Positions 53,709 to 62,934 of a stretch of 64,000 bases of DNA are shown here, in pieces (position 1 is the first letter of the stretch; each line of letters opens with the position of its first letter). This DNA is from Lentisphaerota bacterium (lineage in GTDB: Bacteria; Verrucomicrobiota; Lentisphaeria; Victivallales; Victivallaceae), in assembly GCA_024225035.1 (NCBI GenBank), contig JAAEMX010000177.1, positions 124,001 to 188,000 of the forward strand, given 5' to 3'. The position numbers and the translations under genes are program-made. A model generated the notes under the pieces. It worked only from the letters and a program-made list of their open reading frames with translations. It was not told the DNA's origin and made no database searches.

Positions 53709-56641
53709 TGGAAAAGCCGCCGTTTTCTGCCCGCACATTTACCTTTTTCGCGGTGGGGTTCTGTGGTTTAATGGCGCAAGCCCTGCTTTTTCGCTCTTAC
53801 ATGGAAGTATTTAGAGGGAATGAGGTTTCAACCGGTTTGTTTTTCCTTTCATGGCTTACCTGGATCGGCGGCGGAGCTGCGCTCGGGCGTATACCATCAG
53901 TGCGTTCACTCGTGTCCAAGTACCTTGAATACTTCGTACTGCTGTATATCCCGGCATTTTTTCTGCAACGATACTTACTGCTTGAAGCACGATTTATTAT
54001 AGGAGTTCCCGAGTACAAAATGCTTGATGCCGGAGCACTGGCATTATCAACTTTTTTCTTGAATTCACCGATAAGTATTGTTACCGGACTGCTGGTAGTA
54101 GCCGGAACCTCACGGGCAGTTCGTTCCTTCAAGCTGCCGGTTTCTCACATTTACCTGACAGACGCTCTCGGTAGTTTTGCCGGTGCCGTAATGGTTACAA
54201 TTCTGCTTTACTGCAATGTGCATTCTGAATGCATTGCTATGATGACAGGCGGCATCCTGCTAGTGCTTCCAATGCTGTCTCATGCAGCACGCGGAAATAT
54301 GCTGGTCAAAACTATTTGCGGCATAGCCGGCATAGCCATGCTGGTAATGGTCGTTTGCGGTTATGGGGAACGCTGGCACCTGCATACTGCACGCACTCAA
54401 CTGAGCCGTTTACTACCTGCGAGTCACTTGCAGAATGTCTTCAGCACTCCTCAAGCCAGATACGTTCGGGCAGCCTATCAACAAGGTGACTGTATTATAA
54501 GATGGGGCAGCGTCCTCGAAATGCTGCCGCAATCCAGTGCGGCCTTTGAGTCCGTTTATTTAAATTTGTCCGAAGTTCCTGAAGCAAGAAACATACTGGT
54601 AATTGGAGACGACGCCATTGGAGTCTGCCGTGAATACAGCAAGGTGGACTCTGTACGTCAGGTAACATGGTTAAGCACAGACCCTGATTATCCCAGAAAA
54701 ATTCTGCCGTTATTGCCCGGAAGAAGACCGGCAAAACTGATTGTCCCCGGTCAGGATCCTATTCGCTGGCTGAAGCACAACTACAGAAATTTTGATTTGA
54801 TCACTCTACGCCTCCCTGCTCCCCGCAGCCTGTCGCTGAACAGATACTTCAGTAATTCATTCTTCAGGCTTCTCAGACGGCGGCTGTCACCTAACGGTGT
54901 GGTCAGCGTACTATTTCCGGCAGGCGAAAACTTCATGGGTAGAGAGTTGAGCCTCACCGGCGCTTCGCTTTTGCGAACATTAGGTAATAATTTCGGGTAC
55001 CTTGTTTTACAGGCCGGAGAAAACAGCCGTTTTTTTGCCGCGGTAGCTCCCAGATATATTACAGACAACCCTGAGGTTCTGGAAAAGCGATTCAAACAAC
55101 TCGCTGCAAAAAATAATATTCCGGAATCTTATTTCATAGACTTCCGGAATCTTTTTGATCCAGAGAGGGTTAACGGACAAATGGACAATTATCGCTGGCG
55201 CATAATATCCAGTCCTGACAGGCTTTTAAATTCCGATCAATTTCCCATGCTTACCAGATTTGCAATCGCTCTGGATATGAAAATGTCAGGCGTCCCTTTA
55301 AATTTTATTCCTCAAACAGCGGATAGAACTACCTTGATGAAGTATATTATAATTGTTATAGTTATAATGACATTGGGGATACTGATAGTTAGAGAAATGT
55401 ACGGTTTAGTAATGCCAAAAATTGAAAATTTTAATAAAGATCTACTCATGAAAGGAGGAGAAATTATGTTCATTGTCTTCACGACATCCGTCATCGCCAT
55501 GGCCCTAAATGTAATTCTGCTGTTCTGTTTTCAGAATTCAAACGGGTCATTGTTTCTCTATTTCGGGCTCTTAAATTCCCTGTTTATGCTGGGACTTTTT
55601 GGCGGCGGCTGGTTTGTCAATCATTTACAGCTAAAACATCCTGATAAACAGCTCCTTCCTTTCCTTGGACTCGGTTCTGCCGTTCTTATGGTACTTCTGC
55701 TGGGGCTTGATCTTGATTATTCCTATCCGCTTGCATTTACTCCTCTCTTCACGGCTGCCGGAGCTGTCAGCGGTACTTGGCTGCCACGAGCAGCTGCTAT
55801 TAACAACGCACATAAAGTAAAGGCGGGCAGTTCGTCATTCAGACTGTGGATACTTGACTCTCTGGGCGGTGCTATCGGCGGCCCCCTTGCCGCAATCTTT
55901 CTACTGCCTATGCTGGGGCTTAATACCTCTCTTGTGGTGCTGCTGTGCACTTCATTAATGCTGCTGGCACTAATTCTATTTCCTAAGATATACATGCGTA
56001 CTTCCGCGTTAATAATCTGCTGCCTTATTCTAATAGGCGGAGCCGTCTCTGTCAAAGCAGACGACGCTTCTGACCGCGTGAAGCAGGCCGTCCAGGAAGT
56101 AACGCCTAAAGGCACCAAGTTATTGCCTGCACAAGCTACTGCTGGTGATGACACGGTTCATTATTACAAAGTATTGAAAGGCACCAAAGTTGAAGGATAT
56201 ATTTTCAAATCACTTGATATGGTTCGCGGAGTAAGCGGTTATCGGGGAGAGATTTCAATGATGATGTATATCAGCACCAAAGGCGTATTGCGCAACTTCA
56301 CTATAATTGCCTGTCGCGAAACACCTATTTTCCTGGCCAAAGTAATGATGCGCAAACTTGAACTGCTTAATAAAGACATAGCCAATAACGAAACAAACTT
56401 CGCGGGCAATAATGTTACAGGCGCAAGCTTCTCGGCACACGCTATTACCAATACCATGAATTATGCCGGAAAGTTCTTTATGATGATGCTTGACGGCAAG
56501 CTTGCCGAAGCACCTGTTCGTGTCGACAGCAGCGGGCCAACGGTAAGCAAAAAAGCTCAAATTGAGGCTGCCAGATATAAAATGCTCATTAAGAACCGTA
56601 AACTGTCAGGTCACAAAGCTATATACTTTAGAAAAGATTAG
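53708..56641 (+). CDS. Membrane spermidine-synthase-like protein fused to an FMN-binding domain
   Basis: This 977-residue protein has an N-terminal block of about seven membrane helices (residues about 10-220), a soluble Rossmann domain related to spermidine synthases (NILVIGDDAIGVCREYSK; about 295-430), a second block of about seven to eight helices (540-775) and a C-terminal FMN-binding domain (about 785-930) of the RnfG/NqrC type with the flavin site VTGASFSAHAITN. The GGGDGG motif of true spermidine synthases is replaced by IGDDAIG, so aminopropyl transfer is unlikely. It could pass electrons across the membrane to the exported MEMO-AMMECR1 protein; this is an inference. Start codon overlaps the preceding stop; a strong terminator follows. 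Confidence 0.85.
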   Translation: MEKPPFSARTFTFFAVGFCGLMAQALLFRSYMEVFRGNEVSTGLFFLSWLTWIGGGAALGRIPSVRSLVSKYLEYFVLLYIPAFFLQRYLLLEARFIIGVPEYKMLDAGALALSTFFLNSPISIVTGLLVVAGTSRAVRSFKLPVSHIYLTDALGSFAGAVMVTILLYCNVHSECIAMMTGGILLVLPMLSHAARGNMLVKTICGIAGIAMLVMVVCGYGERWHLHTARTQLSRLLPASHLQNVFSTPQARYVRAAYQQGDCIIRWGSVLEMLPQSSAAFESVYLNLSEVPEARNILVIGDDAIGVCREYSKVDSVRQVTWLSTDPDYPRKILPLLPGRRPAKLIVPGQDPIRWLKHNYRNFDLITLRLPAPRSLSLNRYFSNSFFRLLRRRLSPNGVVSVLFPAGENFMGRELSLTGASLLRTLGNNFGYLVLQAGENSRFFAAVAPRYITDNPEVLEKRFKQLAAKNNIPESYFIDFRNLFDPERVNGQMDNYRWRIISSPDRLLNSDQFPMLTRFAIALDMKMSGVPLNFIPQTADRTTLMKYIIIVIVIMTLGILIVREMYGLVMPKIENFNKDLLMKGGEIMFIVFTTSVIAMALNVILLFCFQNSNGSLFLYFGLLNSLFMLGLFGGGWFVNHLQLKHPDKQLLPFLGLGSAVLMVLLLGLDLDYSYPLAFTPLFTAAGAVSGTWLPRAAAINNAHKVKAGSSSFRLWILDSLGGAIGGPLAAIFLLPMLGLNTSLVVLLCTSLMLLALILFPKIYMRTSALIICCLILIGGAVSVKADDASDRVKQAVQEVTPKGTKLLPAQATAGDDTVHYYKVLKGTKVEGYIFKSLDMVRGVSGYRGEISMMMYISTKGVLRNFTIIACRETPIFLAKVMMRKLELLNKDIANNETNFAGNNVTGASFSAHAITNTMNYAGKFFMMMLDGKLAEAPVRVDSSGPTVSKKAQIEAARYKMLIKNRKLSGHKAIYFRKD

Positions 56642-56663
56642 AAAATCTATTTCAGATTACAAT

Positions 56664-56694
56664 AAAGCCCCCAAAATATCCGGGGGCTTTTTTT
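56664..56694 (+). terminator. Terminator of the AmmeMemoRadiSam operon
   Basis: AAAGCCCCC and GGGGGCTTT form a 9-bp stem with a 9-base loop, followed by seven T residues in all. Confidence 0.92.
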
Positions 56695-56755
56695 ATCTAA
56701 AATTTAATAATACACTTTGAAATATCTTTTTGCATACTTTAGCTTCTGCTGAGAT

Positions 56756-56836
56756 TTAAACCACTGTACCTAACGATACAGCTATGCAAAAGCTTACAGC
56801 TACTACAGCAACAACAATTGCAATTTTCTTAAACAT
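56756..56836 (-). CDS. 26-residue membrane peptide
   Basis: ATG 56836 is preceded by TAGGAG and opens 26 codons (MFKKIAIVVAVVAVSFCIA and SLGTVV), a short basic start followed by a single hydrophobic helix. No protein family is known to me. It lies in a gap of about 450 bases that has no other gene, which supports it being real. Confidence 0.45.
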   Translation of the reverse strand: MFKKIAIVVAVVAVSFCIAVSLGTVV

Positions 56837-57097
56837 AACAATTAACTCCTATTTTTATCGGCAATAATCCCGATAAATGTATTATTATACTAACAACCAT
56901 TACCATAGTCAATAGCTAAACGCCATCGAAAATGGAAAAATGTCATTTTTAAATTCATAAGCAAAACATTTGCAAATTAGCAACTACTGCTTTTGCAATG
57001 CCAAAAACTTGAAAATATCTCAAAACTGGGGTATTGTTTTAGACTGGCAAGCGCCAGCTTAGTGAAGGAAAATTATTAGTAAGGAAATCAGGCTCAA
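56837..57097 (+). promoter_or_regulatory. Upstream region of the DtxR gene
   Basis: This AT-rich region contains the small inverted repeat CTGGC-AAGC-GCCAG (about 57044-57057), 40 bases before the DtxR start. Its role is unknown. Confidence 0.3.
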
Positions 57098-57556
57098 ATG
57101 AGTGATACGCTGGAAAAACTTTCTTTAAAGCAGCAAATATATCTTGAAACTATTTACGAATTAAGCGAAGAGCACGGTCACGCCCATGTAAAAGATATTG
57201 CTGAGCGCCTTAGCAACCGTATGCCGTCAGTAACAGAAGCAATGCGAAAACTCTCTACTATCGGCCTGATTAACTATGACGTTAGAAAAAATGTATCGCT
57301 CACAGAAAAAGGCGAGAAAATAGCTTCTGAACTTGATAAACGTCACGGCGTTCTGGCTGATTTTTTTTCCAAAGTACTTGGCTGTTCCAGAAAAAAAGCT
57401 GATGATTTCGCCTGTCGCGTCGAACACGTGGTTGACTCAGAATTCTGTGATCGTCTAGCTGAATTCGCTTCTTTTGTTCGTGCAAAAGCTGATCAAGGAG
57501 AACACAATATCATCAAAGAGTTTCAGGAAACCTACAAGCCTGAAGAGAAAAAATAG
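57098..57556 (+). CDS. DtxR/MntR-family metal-dependent regulator
   Basis: This 152-residue protein has a winged helix (HVKDIAERLSNRMPSVTEAMR, GLINYDVRKNVSLTEKG) and a dimerisation domain with the metal ligands of DtxR (ACRVEHVVD: Cys, Glu, His). It probably represses metal uptake when Fe2+ or Mn2+ is plentiful. No SH3-like third domain is present, as in MntR. No metal transporter is adjacent. Confidence 0.9.
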   Translation: MSDTLEKLSLKQQIYLETIYELSEEHGHAHVKDIAERLSNRMPSVTEAMRKLSTIGLINYDVRKNVSLTEKGEKIASELDKRHGVLADFFSKVLGCSRKKADDFACRVEHVVDSEFCDRLAEFASFVRAKADQGEHNIIKEFQETYKPEEKK

Positions 57557-57573
57557 GCCATTTCCTTTAAAAA

Positions 57574-57780
57574 CTATCTGCTTTTCAGTTTCCTCCGAAG
57601 AAAATAATGTATTTGTTCCATATTGACAAATCCGCATACTTCTACTAGCATAATCGTTAGCAATACCCATAGAATAAAAGCAGACGATAACGGAAAGCTG
57701 CGCCTTCCCTTATCAGTGTGTATGTTCTGCTTATTATCCGGTTCGTAGTACAAGTTGTCTTGCTCTCCTGTTCCCAACAT
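57574..57780 (-). CDS. Possible small membrane protein
   Basis: This 68-residue frame has one hydrophobic helix (about residues 33-50) and a basic end. The start lacks a clear ribosome binding site. It lies convergent to the DtxR gene. Its family is not recognised. Confidence 0.35.
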   Translation of the reverse strand: MLGTGEQDNLYYEPDNKQNIHTDKGRRSFPLSSAFILWVLLTIMLVEVCGFVNMEQIHYFLRRKLKSR

Positions 57781-57859
57781 CAGGTTTTGACCACAGATAT
57801 TATCTTAAGCAAAAAACCTTTCTTTTGACAACTAAATTCCATATATTGAGGAAGCAAAA

Positions 57860-58375
57860 ATGAGAATAAGACCGGAAACTAAAAATGATTTTGATAACAT
57901 TTATAACTTTATAAAAGCAACATTTGAAACCGCAAAGGTAAAAGACGGTCACGAACAGGACTTTATAAATAATACTCGCTACAGCGATAAATATATTCCA
58001 GAACTTGCATTGATCGCGGAAAAAAACAATGAAATAATTGGCTACATAATGATTTCAAAAACTTATGTTGAAAAGAATGATAAAAAATTTGAAGTCCTAT
58101 ATCTGGCCCCAGTTTCAGTCCTTTTGGAATACCGCAATCAGGGCATAGCCTCAAAGCTGATAAACGAAAGCTTCAAACTGGCAAAAAAGCTGGGCTTTAA
58201 GTCGGTATTTCTTGCCGGTGACCCGACTTATTACAACAGGTTCGGATTCGTCCCGACCATTAATCACGACATCAAATGTTCAATACCTGTACCTGAAGAA
58301 CTTTATAAGAACATTATGGTATGTGAGTTAGTGCCTGACGCCCTGAAAGGAATTTCCGGCATAGTAAAAATGTAA
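57860..58375 (+). CDS. GNAT-family N-acetyltransferase
   Basis: This 171-residue protein has the acetyl-CoA-binding motif (APVSVLLEYRNQGIASKLI, about residue 76-94) and the YYNRFGF segment seen in YhbS-like acetyltransferases. GAGGAA precedes the ATG. The substrate is unknown. Confidence 0.9.
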   Translation: MRIRPETKNDFDNIYNFIKATFETAKVKDGHEQDFINNTRYSDKYIPELALIAEKNNEIIGYIMISKTYVEKNDKKFEVLYLAPVSVLLEYRNQGIASKLINESFKLAKKLGFKSVFLAGDPTYYNRFGFVPTINHDIKCSIPVPEELYKNIMVCELVPDALKGISGIVKM

Positions 58376-58383
58376 TAAATAAA

Positions 58384-58417
58384 GCCTCAGGCAAAGGCCT
58401 GTGCCTTTCCCTGAGAG
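58384..58417 (+). terminator. Terminator after GNAT gene
   Basis: CTCAGGCAAAGGC and GCCTTTCCCTGAG form a 13-bp stem with one mismatch and a CTGT loop, followed by AGACTTTT. Confidence 0.7.
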
Positions 58418-58421
58418 ACTT

Positions 58422-59699
58422 TTAAATTCCTCTGAATGATGCAATCATCTGGGCTGCTGCCTTCATATTCTTCTTGAAGTATTCAGGCTTGCCGTAGTAA
58501 CTTATCACATAGAATTTTCTGCCGCTTGGGGACATCAGGATTGCGTTATACTGCTGAATATTCATATTCCTCAAGGTATATTGCCCAGAGAAATCCATTC
58601 CTTTCATTCCATTTAATACTGTCGGTTTAGGCTTAGCAAATTTTGCGTTGGAGCCTCTGACCTCAAGGTTGCGCCGCAAGGTATCAGTAATAGCTTCCAG
58701 CGAGCGCCGCCTGCCGGTAACATCTGTAATTCCGGCAGTTTGAATCAGGATATGCGCCCCTTTATCAGGCGCGATGAGGGTAACCCCTCTATAGTCCTCA
58801 TTATAAGACCAGTCGGGATTCCGATTCAGTCCAAAGCTCAGTTTATTATTCTTATAATTTGTGTTGAATGACTTTTTCGCGACGGCAGCTTTAGTCTGCA
58901 TTTTATTGGAATACACTTCGCCAAGACCAAGTTTTGTGGGAGCCTTATCATAAAGCTTCATTGCTTCAGGCAAGTGCTCTTTCAACTCCTTTATACGGCT
59001 TTTCCCGGCCGGATGAGTAGATAAAAACTCCTGAACCATAGAAATATCACTGAGTTTGCTGAACTTCTCCCAGAACTTCAATGAGGCATGCGGATCATAG
59101 CCTGCTTTGGCCATAAACAAAAGTCCCATATAGTCGGCCTCAGACTCATGAGTACGGCTGTAAGGCAGAATCGCCAGCAGATTGGTTCCATAGCCATATG
59201 CCAGCTGCACAAGCTGATCGTTTAATGCCACACTTAAGACAGTTGCCCCTATTCCTTGAAGCATCGACTGTGATATGCGCTCGCCGCCATGGCGGGCCAC
59301 AGCATGAGCAATTTCATGCCCGACAACTGTTGCCAGTTCTGCATCGTTGTCTACATATTTAAACAGTCCGCGATAGACTCCCACCTTGCCTCCGGGCAGG
59401 CAAAATGCATTAGGAGTGTTTGAATCAAACACCTTGAATTCCCATTTATATTTCGGCATATTAACTGCTGTTGCAAGGTTTTTGCCTACACGTAAAAGGT
59501 TATTTTCATACTGTGGGTCTTTTTCAATTCTCTCTTTAGACAAAATCTGCTGCCAGGCTTGTTTACCAAGTTTTTCCTCTTGAGATTCAGAGGTGAATAG
59601 CATCTGTGAGCGCCCTGAATAAGGCACTGAACGGCAGCCAGTAAAGCACAAACACGCGAAACAGGCAAAAAATATCCAAACAGCAATCCGTCGCTTCAT
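58422..59699 (-). CDS. M48-family metalloprotease lipoprotein
   Basis: This 425-residue protein has a lipobox (LCFTGC, Cys near 22), an M48 zinc protease domain with VVGHEIAHAVARHGG (about 130) and the third ligand in SHTRTHESEADYMG-like PYSRTHESEADYMGL, and a C-terminal PsbP/DUF1795-like domain (about 290-425). Like BepA/LoiP it probably handles misfolded outer-membrane proteins in the periplasm. ATG 59699 is chosen; GGAG lies 12 bases upstream. Confidence 0.9.
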   Translation of the reverse strand: MKRRIAVWIFFACFACLCFTGCRSVPYSGRSQMLFTSESQEEKLGKQAWQQILSKERIEKDPQYENNLLRVGKNLATAVNMPKYKWEFKVFDSNTPNAFCLPGGKVGVYRGLFKYVDNDAELATVVGHEIAHAVARHGGERISQSMLQGIGATVLSVALNDQLVQLAYGYGTNLLAILPYSRTHESEADYMGLLFMAKAGYDPHASLKFWEKFSKLSDISMVQEFLSTHPAGKSRIKELKEHLPEAMKLYDKAPTKLGLGEVYSNKMQTKAAVAKKSFNTNYKNNKLSFGLNRNPDWSYNEDYRGVTLIAPDKGAHILIQTAGITDVTGRRRSLEAITDTLRRNLEVRGSNAKFAKPKPTVLNGMKGMDFSGQYTLRNMNIQQYNAILMSPSGRKFYVISYYGKPEYFKKNMKAAAQMIASFRGI

Positions 59700-59955
59700 A
59701 ATTACAATATACTCCATATAAAATCAGTAATTCTGTTACTGTCTCTCATAACACCTCTCACCAAAGTACTTTAACATTTTTTGAGCTGCTGACAACCTCA
59801 TAAGCTCAATTTTAATAGAATAAATCAATTTAGTGCAACAGCATACAAAGTTTTATAAACGCTTAAATTTCAATTCAACTCGAACCCAAATACTGGAAAA
59901 AATCATTCTCCCGCACTATATTAATTTGTTAAATCTTTAATAAGAGGGCACATTC

Positions 59956-60663
59956 ATGCTGGCAATCACTTCTTTACTTATAGTATTATTTATATCACTT
60001 TTCATAACAAGAATCGGCTCAATTGTGCTAATGCATACAGGAGTCCCGGTAAGAACAGCTAAATTCCAAGCGCATTCAGCAATAACCGGTTGCGGTTATA
60101 CTACTTCTGAATCGGAAATAATCCTTAAACATCCAGTACGCCGAAGAGCAATCTCAACTCTTATGGTACTTGGCCATATTGGTTTTATAGCAACAATGTC
60201 AACTGCGGTTATTGGTTTTGTCAACCCGATGGACGAAAGCCACCCACTGGAACGCCTTGGACTCCTGGCTGCAGGTCTTTTTGTTCTTTATATCATTGCC
60301 TACAGTAAATGGTTTGAACGTAAGCTGGACAAGGTTCTTGAGCATCTGATCAATTTTTTCTATACCAGAGATGCCCTTAAAGTCTTTATTCCGATTTGCC
60401 ACATGAATGAAAACTACGAAGTTGTACAAATTATTGCTGAAAAGAACAATTCGTTAATTGATAAAAATATCAAAGATATTGATTTCAAGGAAAAAAATCT
60501 ATTGCTGCTGGGAATTCAGCCTGTAAATGCCGACTACGAAACAATGCCCAAAACAGATAAAACTCTGGCCGAAAATGATACGCTTTTTATATATGGACAT
60601 GTAAGTGACATTGACGCATTAGCAGAAAAGTTATATCATCAGGGGTATTGCAGCACAAGCTGA
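59956..60663 (+). CDS. Membrane protein with TrkA-C (RCK_C) domain
   Basis: This 235-residue protein has an N-terminal membrane part (about 1-120, three to four helices, with the pore-like segment AITGCGYTTSE) and a C-terminal TrkA-C ligand domain (about 150-230, EVVQIIAEKNNSLIDKNIKD). The layout suggests a K+ channel-like or ion-sensing protein. The start has GAGGG. A single-gene unit. Confidence 0.8.
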   Translation: MLAITSLLIVLFISLFITRIGSIVLMHTGVPVRTAKFQAHSAITGCGYTTSESEIILKHPVRRRAISTLMVLGHIGFIATMSTAVIGFVNPMDESHPLERLGLLAAGLFVLYIIAYSKWFERKLDKVLEHLINFFYTRDALKVFIPICHMNENYEVVQIIAEKNNSLIDKNIKDIDFKEKNLLLLGIQPVNADYETMPKTDKTLAENDTLFIYGHVSDIDALAEKLYHQGYCSTS

Positions 60664-60796
60664 AAATTCTATTTTATGGAAATATCTAATATTTCCTTCT
60701 TCTTTAAATTGATAAATTTGCGATAAAAATGAAAGCCTGATTATAAACTAAAATTCATTGAACAATGCTGTTTAAAGAGTGTCTATTTCAGCAGTA

Positions 60797-60814
60797 GTAT
60801 TAGTGTACTAATAC
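60797..60814. promoter_or_regulatory. 18-bp palindrome upstream of the C58 gene
   Basis: GTATTAGT-GT-ACTAATAC is a near-perfect palindrome 45 bases before the C58 protease start, in the position of an operator. It was not noticed elsewhere in the window. Confidence 0.45.
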
Positions 60815-60858
60815 CTTTAAAGAATTTTTCACTTTTTTATATATTGCAAGGCAGAATT

Positions 60859-62769
60859 ATGATAAAACTTAAATTTATTAACTTATCCCGAAAAATAATA
60901 GATTTCATCGGTAAAATGGACTTTAACACTGCAGAGCTAAAAGACGTTGCGGGTAATAAAAAGGCTATTTGCACCATACTTAAGCAAATGGTGCAACAGG
61001 TTAAAACAGAGTTTGAACGCTATGACGCTATATGGGATGAGTTCAGTTCTAATAATAATCTTAATAAAAACAATCTTCCAGTAACTTTTGATAGTAAAAA
61101 TTGCGGAATTTATCAAGATAAAACCAAATGCGAAGAAAGGCTGAATAGAATCCTTCGTCTTTTATCTTTTAATAAGGCTACAGTCAAACTTGGCCTGGGA
61201 AGCGTAATGTTCTGGAACAAAGATAAAGCGATTAATGAAATAATAAAGCTCAGGCAATCCTGTCTCTTTTTAAACATAATGGCTCAAAGGCCAAATTTAA
61301 TAATAGATCATTACTACAAATTGATTAAAAACTGCCACGATGCAACTATTTTGAAAAAAGAGTTCGCAAAACTAGTCAAAACTGCAACTTCCCCAGTACT
61401 CAGTAATCAGAAGAGAAACAGGTCTGCCTACCCTGCATTTCAAGCTAACACCAACTTTCACTGGCTCTATATCTCATATGAATTTTCAAAATATCTTTTA
61501 GAAGAAAAGCTTCCAATTGCCTTAAGCCAAAACCGTGCGTTTGAAGCTGTAAGAACAGTACATAGAGCTTTAATGCAGAGGCTTTACAACCCTAAAATGA
61601 TCAGGGCACTTTTTAATTCTCCAAAGCTTAATCTTAATCACGAGCAAAGTAAACGTGCTATTTTTATCCAATCGATTCTGCTGGTTTCATACACCGCTTG
61701 TTATGAGTCTCTGCATGAACTTACAAAGCTCAAAAAAAGGCTGGATTCGATATTCAATATTCAGGAATTAAAAAGAATATTATGCACTAAAACTTTGCTT
61801 GCTTACAAAATCTCCAAAAAAACTGAGGAATTTTTCAAAACCTGCAAGGGTAAAGTTAAAATCATTGGGAACTATAATCAGGGAGACGATGATGCTTTTC
61901 TGAAGTCAAACTGGAGTAAATTTGGGTGGTGCCATAGCGTTGTAATTTGTTGGCTTGCTCATCAAATTGAATGCGGAGCCCAGGCTGATTACTTTGAGAA
62001 TTCATTAAAAGTAGGATGGAGCAAAAGTGACAATTTCTACTTAGCTGACCCTTATGACAAAAGTACCTATCACTGCGATTTTTATAATCCCAACAATCCC
62101 GTTTCTTATGATACGAGAGAATCTTATTCTTCTAAAGGTAAACATGCCAGCTATTACCAATACCTGATGACAATGCAGAGTATGACATTTAAATCTTCTA
62201 GCGGGCAAGCTTTTTATCCTAAACACATTTCTTTGTCTCGCACAACATATTCAATGCAAAAAAAGGGTGAATTTTTTGTTGCTGACCTTTTAAAGTGTCT
62301 GAAAAAATTAAATCCTCATATTGTAGAATATAACAAAACACCAAGATCTAACGTTCAATCTTTTATAAATTGTAAGAATAACAATCTAAATCTTACTGAG
62401 TTTATCAATAATATGGAACTGGCAGAAGGAGTTGGAACTTATATCGGTCTTGACATGTATTCTTATAAAAATGGTTATAAGTATCATGGACATGCTGTGG
62501 CAACTTACACGGATCCATACGGTTATCATTATTACTTTGACCCTAACCGGGGTGTTTATAAGTTCGAAGACGATGAAATTTTCAAAAGCTTTATAATATG
62601 TCAAATCGTAAAGCTCTACTTGACCGAAAAGTACGAGTTCAAAGCTGCTACAGGATTTCAATTTAAATCTAACCTCGGATGGGAGACATCTAAGCAGAGA
62701 ACAAGCATGTTCAGAAACAGCGATGTCCATAAACATTTTCTGGAAAATTTCAGAAAACACAGAGTATAG
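60859..62769 (+). CDS. YopT-like (C58) cysteine protease domain protein
   Basis: This 636-residue protein starts at ATG 60859 (AAGG upstream; the longer frame from 60844 is less likely). Its C-terminal half has a papain-like YopT/AvrPphB triad: Cys358 in GWCHSVVICWLA, His545 in YHGHAVATY and Asp561 in YYFDPNRGVYKF. The 16-residue His-Asp spacing equals that of YopT (H258/D274). The N-terminal 340 residues are helical and of unknown type. There is no signal peptide. YopT-type proteases are host-directed effectors delivered by bacterial secretion systems; whether this one is exported is unknown. Confidence 0.75.
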   Translation: MIKLKFINLSRKIIDFIGKMDFNTAELKDVAGNKKAICTILKQMVQQVKTEFERYDAIWDEFSSNNNLNKNNLPVTFDSKNCGIYQDKTKCEERLNRILRLLSFNKATVKLGLGSVMFWNKDKAINEIIKLRQSCLFLNIMAQRPNLIIDHYYKLIKNCHDATILKKEFAKLVKTATSPVLSNQKRNRSAYPAFQANTNFHWLYISYEFSKYLLEEKLPIALSQNRAFEAVRTVHRALMQRLYNPKMIRALFNSPKLNLNHEQSKRAIFIQSILLVSYTACYESLHELTKLKKRLDSIFNIQELKRILCTKTLLAYKISKKTEEFFKTCKGKVKIIGNYNQGDDDAFLKSNWSKFGWCHSVVICWLAHQIECGAQADYFENSLKVGWSKSDNFYLADPYDKSTYHCDFYNPNNPVSYDTRESYSSKGKHASYYQYLMTMQSMTFKSSSGQAFYPKHISLSRTTYSMQKKGEFFVADLLKCLKKLNPHIVEYNKTPRSNVQSFINCKNNNLNLTEFINNMELAEGVGTYIGLDMYSYKNGYKYHGHAVATYTDPYGYHYYFDPNRGVYKFEDDEIFKSFIICQIVKLYLTEKYEFKAATGFQFKSNLGWETSKQRTSMFRNSDVHKHFLENFRKHRV

Positions 62770-62934
62770 GTTTTAATGATTACACAATCACCTGAATGAC
62801 TTGATTACTGAGATCTGAACTTATGTTATTATATAATATTTTTTATATAACAGTTTGAATAGATTGTTTTAATTACGTATATTTTACTCCTTAGTTTTTT
62901 TACAATTAAAACAATATTTAACTGATTATCTATT

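Noticed and set aside
38383..62769. Single pathogenicity island joining the FYVE-like, orphan and C58 genes
   Set aside because: They lie more than 15 kb apart with housekeeping and operon genes between, no flanking repeats and no secretion genes, so they are kept as separate observations.
62770..62934. Possible preQ1 riboswitch before queF
   Set aside because: The leader is AT-rich and lacks the hairpin plus A-rich tail of preQ1-I or any recognisable pseudoknot.
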